Source: Bacillus piscicola (GTDB lineage Bacteria > Bacillota > Bacilli > Bacillales > Marinococcaceae). Taken from it: DNA of 64,000 bases. Positions 59,396 to 64,000 of this stretch are shown here, one piece after another. The notes under the pieces were generated by a model. The model ran no database searches. It had not been told where the DNA came from and saw only the letters and a program-made list of their open reading frames with translations. Location of the stretch: contig NZ_JAJJJF010000002.1 of assembly GCF_022458745.1 (NCBI RefSeq), positions 62,001-126,000 of the forward strand. Direction: 5' to 3'. The position numbers and the translations under genes are program-made. Each line of letters begins with the position of its first letter. Positions within the stretch are counted from its first letter, which is position 1.

Positions 59396-59448
59396 GCATG
59401 GACAACTGTGAACAGAGAACTCCCGATGATTAGAAGTCGAACAGAGAG

Positions 59449-61665
59449 GTGGTGGCCAAACTGGGCCGGTTACGAAAAGAAACAGTAAAAAGAGCGTTAC
59501 TCTTAATGGCCGTTGTCACCTTATGTTTCCTCATTTTTGCGGGTAGGGTTTTCTACATTTCTACTGGGAAGGAAGTCAACGGCCAAGATTTGCAGGCGCT
59601 TGCGGAATCGCGGTGGACAACGACACAGACGCTTCCAGGAGAAAGAGGTACCATTTATACGCGTGAAGGCCAACAGCTGGCAAAAGAAGTACAGGCATAC
59701 ACGGCGTTTGCAATTCTTGACGAGGACTACGACGGACATGTCGAAGACCCCAAGGTTACTGCCGAGAAGTTGGCCCCTTATATTGATATGGAGGAATCCA
59801 GGTTGGCTGAGCTTTTACAAAGAGATCAATTCCAGGTAGAACTAGGTCCTGGATCAAAGTATTTGACCCTGTCGCAAAAACAAGAGATTGAGGCGCTAGA
59901 ATTACCCGGTATTTATTTTCGTACAGAGAAAAAACGTTATTATCCAAAACAAGTTTTTGCGTCGCACGTGTTAGGGTATACCGCCCGCGATATGAGCGAG
60001 GCAGTGATGGGGTTAGAGGCCAGTCTTGATAAGCGTCTGTCTGCCAAAGATGGTTCTTTAACTTACCAACGGAACGTGAAAGGAATTCCGCTTCTGAATA
60101 AAGAAGAGATTTTAAGAGAGCCAAAAAACGGTGAGGATGTCTATTTAACGATTGATACAAACATTCAAATTGCTCTCGAACAGGCAATGACAGCTGTAGA
60201 CGAAGAGTATAAGCCGCAAAAAATGACGGCGATCGTTGCGAATGCAGAAACGGGAGAAATTTTGGCAATGGGTAATCGGCCAAGTTTCAATCCAAATGAT
60301 TATTCGTCGATTACCAATTATACGAATTACGCTGTCTCTGATCGGTTTGAGCCAGGGTCCACGATGAAGATGTTCACCCTTGCCGCCGCGATAGACGCTG
60401 GTGTGTATAATGAACATGAAACGTATGAATCCGGGACTTACACGATCGGTGATTCTACAATAGGAGATCATAACAATAGCCGTGGCTGGGGTACGATTAG
60501 TTTTGACGAGGGATTAGTTCGTTCCTCAAATGTGGCATTTGCGAAGCTGGCACTTGAAAAATTAAAGCCAGAGCGCTTCTATGAGTACTTACAAGCATTT
60601 GGCTTCCGTGAAAAGACGGGAATCGATCTGCCGAATGAAGCGGACAGCCTCGTTGCTCATTCTAGTAAACTGGATGCTGCTGTTACTGCATTTGGGCAGG
60701 GAACGGCGGTTACCCCTATTCAAATGGTACAGGCTGCTACAGCTATTGCGAACGATGGCAAAATGATGAAACCTTATATTATTGACAAAATGTATGATCT
60801 GAACGAAAATAAACAAACTTACGAAGCAGTGCCAGAAGCAGCCGGCGAGCCGATCAAGAAAGAAACGGCGGTAAAGGTGCGGGAGAAACTCGAACAAGTA
60901 GTAACAGGAGAACACGGAACGGGTCATCCTTACCAAATTGAGGGAATCAATGTCGCTGGTAAAACAGGGACAGCGCAAATAAGTAATCCAAACGGGAAAG
61001 GCTATCTCTCCGGTTATAATCAGAACATCTTTTCTTTTCTCGGGATGGCACCTGCGGAAGATCCCAAGGTTATCGTTTATGTTGCCGTTGATCGCCCACA
61101 GCTGCCGGGACATGAAACTGGCTCCGCACCTGTATCAAAAATTTTCAATCCTGTTATGAAGCAAAGCCTGTCGTATATGAATTTGTCTACAGGAGATGCG
61201 AAGACGGAGAAGGTATACGAAGAGGATGGCATCCAGCTTGATTCCTTTGAAAACAAACATGTCAAAAAAGCAGTGAAGAGTGTCAAAGAACTGGGTCTTA
61301 AGCCTGTTGTCATTGGCGATGGTTCCACGATTACCGAGCAATATCCGCTTGCAGGATCTTCGCTTATTATTGGGGAGAAAGTATTTTTACTGACGAGCGG
61401 AAAGTTGCAGATGCCGGATATGGCAGGCTGGTCTCTAAGAGATGCGAAACGCTTCAGTGTGCTGGTGGGACTGCAGCTTCATCATCTCGGCTCCGGTTAT
61501 GTTACCGAGCAGAGTATTGATCCAGGGGCTGTTCTTCAAGAAAATGATTATTTGACAGTAGAGTTAAAGGATCCTGATCAAATACGGAAAGAACAAGAGG
61601 AAACGAAAAAAGAAGAGGACAGCCACGAGGAAAAGAAAGAGCGAAACAACGAACCCCACGAGTAA
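59449..61665 (+). CDS. pbpB: Penicillin-binding protein 2B (division transpeptidase)
   Basis: The 738-aa class B PBP crosslinks septal peptidoglycan. It has a short cytosolic part, one transmembrane helix (LLLMAVVTLCFLIFAGRVFY), a dimerisation region, and the transpeptidase with SxxK in EPGSTMKMFTLAAA, SxN in VRSSNVAFAK and KTGT in VAGKTGTAQI, then two PASTA domains (KKAVKSVKELGLKPVVIGDG; PDMAGWSLRDAKRFSVLVGL) and a charged tail. The start is unsure: GTGs at 59449 and 59452 overlap the GAGAGGTGG ribosome site, and a CTG at 59461 would be better spaced. It should be essential. Confidence 0.93.
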   Translation: MVAKLGRLRKETVKRALLLMAVVTLCFLIFAGRVFYISTGKEVNGQDLQALAESRWTTTQTLPGERGTIYTREGQQLAKEVQAYTAFAILDEDYDGHVEDPKVTAEKLAPYIDMEESRLAELLQRDQFQVELGPGSKYLTLSQKQEIEALELPGIYFRTEKKRYYPKQVFASHVLGYTARDMSEAVMGLEASLDKRLSAKDGSLTYQRNVKGIPLLNKEEILREPKNGEDVYLTIDTNIQIALEQAMTAVDEEYKPQKMTAIVANAETGEILAMGNRPSFNPNDYSSITNYTNYAVSDRFEPGSTMKMFTLAAAIDAGVYNEHETYESGTYTIGDSTIGDHNNSRGWGTISFDEGLVRSSNVAFAKLALEKLKPERFYEYLQAFGFREKTGIDLPNEADSLVAHSSKLDAAVTAFGQGTAVTPIQMVQAATAIANDGKMMKPYIIDKMYDLNENKQTYEAVPEAAGEPIKKETAVKVREKLEQVVTGEHGTGHPYQIEGINVAGKTGTAQISNPNGKGYLSGYNQNIFSFLGMAPAEDPKVIVYVAVDRPQLPGHETGSAPVSKIFNPVMKQSLSYMNLSTGDAKTEKVYEEDGIQLDSFENKHVKKAVKSVKELGLKPVVIGDGSTITEQYPLAGSSLIIGEKVFLLTSGKLQMPDMAGWSLRDAKRFSVLVGLQLHHLGSGYVTEQSIDPGAVLQENDYLTVELKDPDQIRKEQEETKKEEDSHEEKKERNNEPHE

Positions 61666-61820
61666 TGACGATGATTCAGGAAACTGTAGTTCCTCTATTT
61701 GAGCGTGCTGGGAGATACCGTGTTCTGTCAACTAATAAACAAGCATAGGGTGTATAGAGACAACGAATAGATAGCTGCAGCCAGTTTCTCTAAACTTCAG
61801 CCTTATGGTGGTGGTGGAAT

Positions 61821-63755
61821 TTGCGTATCTCAACAGTAACGGTAAGAAAAAGGTTATTTTTCGTTTTAATTGCTGGAGCGTTAGCCATTTTTATTCTCTT
61901 AGTGCGGCTCGGATATGTGCAGTTTACGATGGGAAACTGGCTTTCCGGACTTGCGGAAGATTCATGGAGCAGGGATGTCCCTTTTGAAGCAGAGCGCGGC
62001 GAGATTTTAGACCGCGGCGGTGAAGTATTAGCAACAAACATAAGCGCTCCCTCTATTCTTGTCGTGCCACGGCAAATAAAGGAGCCAGAGAACACAGCAG
62101 AACAATTGGCTGCTGTATTAGGCGTGAGTGAAGACAAGGCGTATGAATGGGTAACAAAAAAGGAATCGATGGTCCGCCTTAATCCGGAAGGTCGCAAGAT
62201 CAGTAAGGAGAAGGCAAAAGAAGTACGAGATTTGGATCTGGAAGGGATTTATATAGCCGAAGATAACAAGCGTCATTACCCAAAAGGAACATTCCTGTCA
62301 CACGTTCTTGGTTTTGCTGGCATTGACAATCAAGGGCTGACTGGCATAGAAAAATATTACGATGAGCATCTGAGAGGGGAAAAAGGATATGTTTCTTTTT
62401 TTTCGGATGCAAAGGGGCAACGGATGCCGGGAATTGCAGATCGCTACAAACGCCCTGAACAAGGTGATAACCTGCGTCTCACTATCGATGCGAAAGTACA
62501 GACGATAATCGAAAGGGAGCTTGATATTGCAGAGGCAACCTATAAGCCGGATGGTGCCCTCGCGATTGCCATGGATCCTGATACCGGTGAAATATTAGGG
62601 ATGAGCAGCCGTCCTGACTTTCATCCTGAAAATTACCGTGAATTGCCCCCGGAAGTCTACAATCAAAACAAACCGGTCTGGTCGCAGTATGAACCAGGGT
62701 CTACGTTTAAGATTATCACATTAGCGGCGGCGCTTGAGGAAGACAAGGTTGATTTAGAGGATGAGCATTTTCATGACAAAGGTTATATCGAAGTAAGCGG
62801 AAGTCGGTTGCGCTGTTGGAAAAAAGGAGGACACGGTGACCAAACCTTTTTAGAAGTAGTGGAGAACTCATGCAACCCTGGGTTCGTTACGCTTGGCGAG
62901 CGGCTTGGCAAAGACACACTCTTTGACTATATTGAATCGTTTGGTTTTGGGAAAAAGACTGGAATCGACCTACAGGGAGAGGGAAAAGGTATTTTATTTA
63001 ACCGCGAGAATGTCGGACCGCTCGAACTTGCGACGACTTCTTTCGGACAGGGAGTATCTGTAACACCGCTTCAGCAGGTGACCGCGGTAGCTGCAACTGT
63101 AAATGGCGGCTATCTTTACCAACCGCGGCTTGCAAAAGAATGGGTCGACCCCGAGACCGGCCGCATTATTGAGTCGTATCCGCCAGATATGAAACGAAGA
63201 GTCATTTCGTCGGAGACATCTGCGAAAGTGCGCGACGCCCTTGAACATGTTGTAGCGAAAGGAACAGGAAGAGGGGCTTTTCGAGACGGCTACCGGATTG
63301 GCGGAAAGACAGGTACTGCCCAAAAGGCAGTAGGGGGAAGATACTTACAGAACAATCATATTGTCTCTTTCATTGGCTTTGCCCCTGCTGATGACCCGGA
63401 GATTGTCGTCTATACGGCTATCGATAACCCGCAAGATACACTGCAGTTTGGCGGGATAGTAGCAGCACCGATAGTCGGAAATATCATTCACGATAGTTTG
63501 TCCGCCATGGGCGTGGAGAAACGCAGTGATCAAATCGAAAAAGAGCTGAAGTGGAATGAAGAAGCCCTGATAGAAGTTCCGGATATAGTGGGACGGACTT
63601 TAAAAGAAGTGCATCAAGCCTACTACCCGTTCAATATCGAAACACGCGGAAAAGGAAAAGTGGTCATTGCCCAATCACCAGAAGCCGGAGAGAAAATTAC
63701 AGAAGGTGGAACGATTCGGCTGTATCTTGGTGACAAATCGTTGGTAACCGATTAG
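61821..63755 (+). CDS. spoVD: Stage V sporulation protein D (SpoVD)
   Basis: The 644-aa class B PBP makes spore cortex peptidoglycan in the mother cell. It has a transmembrane helix (LFFVLIAGALAIFILLVRLG), the transpeptidase motifs SxxK in EPGSTFKIITLAAA, SCN in VENSCNPGFV and KTGT in GGKTGTAQKA, and a single C-terminal PASTA domain (VPDIVGRTLKEVHQAYYPF onward). Position after pbpB and before murE is conserved. TTG 61821 follows GGTGGTGG. The 155-bp gap before it, without pbpB read-through signals, probably holds a sporulation promoter that I could not pinpoint. Confidence 0.94.
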   Translation: MRISTVTVRKRLFFVLIAGALAIFILLVRLGYVQFTMGNWLSGLAEDSWSRDVPFEAERGEILDRGGEVLATNISAPSILVVPRQIKEPENTAEQLAAVLGVSEDKAYEWVTKKESMVRLNPEGRKISKEKAKEVRDLDLEGIYIAEDNKRHYPKGTFLSHVLGFAGIDNQGLTGIEKYYDEHLRGEKGYVSFFSDAKGQRMPGIADRYKRPEQGDNLRLTIDAKVQTIIERELDIAEATYKPDGALAIAMDPDTGEILGMSSRPDFHPENYRELPPEVYNQNKPVWSQYEPGSTFKIITLAAALEEDKVDLEDEHFHDKGYIEVSGSRLRCWKKGGHGDQTFLEVVENSCNPGFVTLGERLGKDTLFDYIESFGFGKKTGIDLQGEGKGILFNRENVGPLELATTSFGQGVSVTPLQQVTAVAATVNGGYLYQPRLAKEWVDPETGRIIESYPPDMKRRVISSETSAKVRDALEHVVAKGTGRGAFRDGYRIGGKTGTAQKAVGGRYLQNNHIVSFIGFAPADDPEIVVYTAIDNPQDTLQFGGIVAAPIVGNIIHDSLSAMGVEKRSDQIEKELKWNEEALIEVPDIVGRTLKEVHQAYYPFNIETRGKGKVVIAQSPEAGEKITEGGTIRLYLGDKSLVTD

Positions 63756-63841
63756 AATAGAAGGACGAAAAACTTCAGACAGCCAAGTCTGTGAGACCCG
63801 GATTAAGAGGAATAATATACTACGTGCAGGAGCGATCCAAA

Positions 63842-64000
63842 ATGAAAAGGTTACATGATTTAACCAATCATTTGTTAGTCAAAAAGCTAACACATCCAGA
63901 TAATCCGCTTATTACGTCAGTCGAAATGGATTCCCGGCAAGTGAGAAGCGGAAGTCTGTTTTTTTGTGTGAGCGGGTATACCGTAGATGGACATGATTTT
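63842..64000 (+). CDS. murE: UDP-MurNAc-tripeptide synthetase MurE, N-terminal part
   Basis: The first 53 codons are in the window and the gene continues beyond it. The start [11 protein letters not shown] with [20 protein letters not shown] and GYTVDGHDF is the typical Mur-ligase N-terminal domain of MurE, which adds meso-diaminopimelate (or lysine) to UDP-MurNAc-dipeptide. CAGGAG lies eight bases before ATG 63842. Its place after spoVD is the conserved order in Bacillus. Confidence 0.93.
   Translation, partial: MKRLHDLTNHLLVKKLTHPDNPLITSVEMDSRQVRSGSLFFCVSGYTVDGHDF

Overview
The window is a piece of a Bacillaceae-type chromosome from an aerobic, endospore-forming Firmicute. The evidence is the backbone order, which I compare with Bacillus subtilis from memory: ctaA/ctaBCDEF (caa3 oxidase), ylbD-ylbE-ylbF, ylbG, rsmD-coaD, ylbJ-ylbK-ylbL-ylbM-ylbN-rpmF, rsfA (ylbO), bshC, then the division cluster mraZ-rsmH-ftsL-pbpB-spoVD-murE. 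Sporulation genes (spoVD, ylbJ, rsfA, ylbD, a YtvI-like permease), the bacillithiol gene bshC, strong Shine-Dalgarno sites and frequent TTG/GTG starts all fit. I cannot name the species.

Layout. 1-2.5 kb: the end of a catechol meta-cleavage operon (4-hydroxy-2-oxovalerate aldolase end, 4-oxalocrotonate decarboxylase, semialdehyde dehydrogenase). 2.6-9.6 kb: heme A synthesis and caa3 cytochrome oxidase, with a DUF420 protein where ctaG would be expected. 9.7-14.1 kb: CvfB-like protein, rRNA methyltransferase, AI-2E-type permease, YugN-like protein and thioesterase. 14.2-15.9 kb: ylbD, ylbE, a small secreted protein and ylbF. 16-33.7 kb: about 17.8 kb of accessory DNA separates ylbF from ylbG. 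It holds a GntR-controlled cassette (class II aldolase, BCCT transporter, HD-domain putative diiron oxygenase), cbpB, a nitroreductase, an aspartokinase, a second pyruvate-dehydrogenase-like operon whose E2 lacks a lipoyl domain, a 52-bp tandem repeat array split by an intact IS256-family element, a T-box-controlled proB-proA-proC cluster, and a palindrome-rich repeat element. 33.7-36.7 kb: ylbG, an MFS exporter, rsmD and coaD. 36.9-47.8 kb: a second accessory block (arylamine N-acetyltransferase, VanX-like dipeptidase, two unknown membrane proteins, Rieske oxygenase divergent from an NCS2 permease, CDF and ZIP metal transporters, RDD protein, amidase, DUF4396 protein). 47.9-64 kb: the conserved ylbJ-to-murE backbone.

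Regulation readable from the sequence includes: the same 12-bp palindrome over the -35 of both the gntR promoter and the promoter it probably controls; a full-consensus cre box before the E1/E2 operon; a proline (CCU) T-box before proBA; a CsoR-like ATACC-N7-GGTAT box before the DUF4396 gene; an inverted pair of PurBox-like motifs before the NCS2 permease; and three GTGG repeats at 10-bp spacing before mraZ.

Most unusual items: the 52-bp array, whose register is restored exactly when the IS and one target duplication are removed; the lipoyl-less E2; the BCCT/HD-oxygenase cassette of unknown substrate; and the repeat element at 33.1-33.6 kb with recurring ACRTCCTGT motifs.
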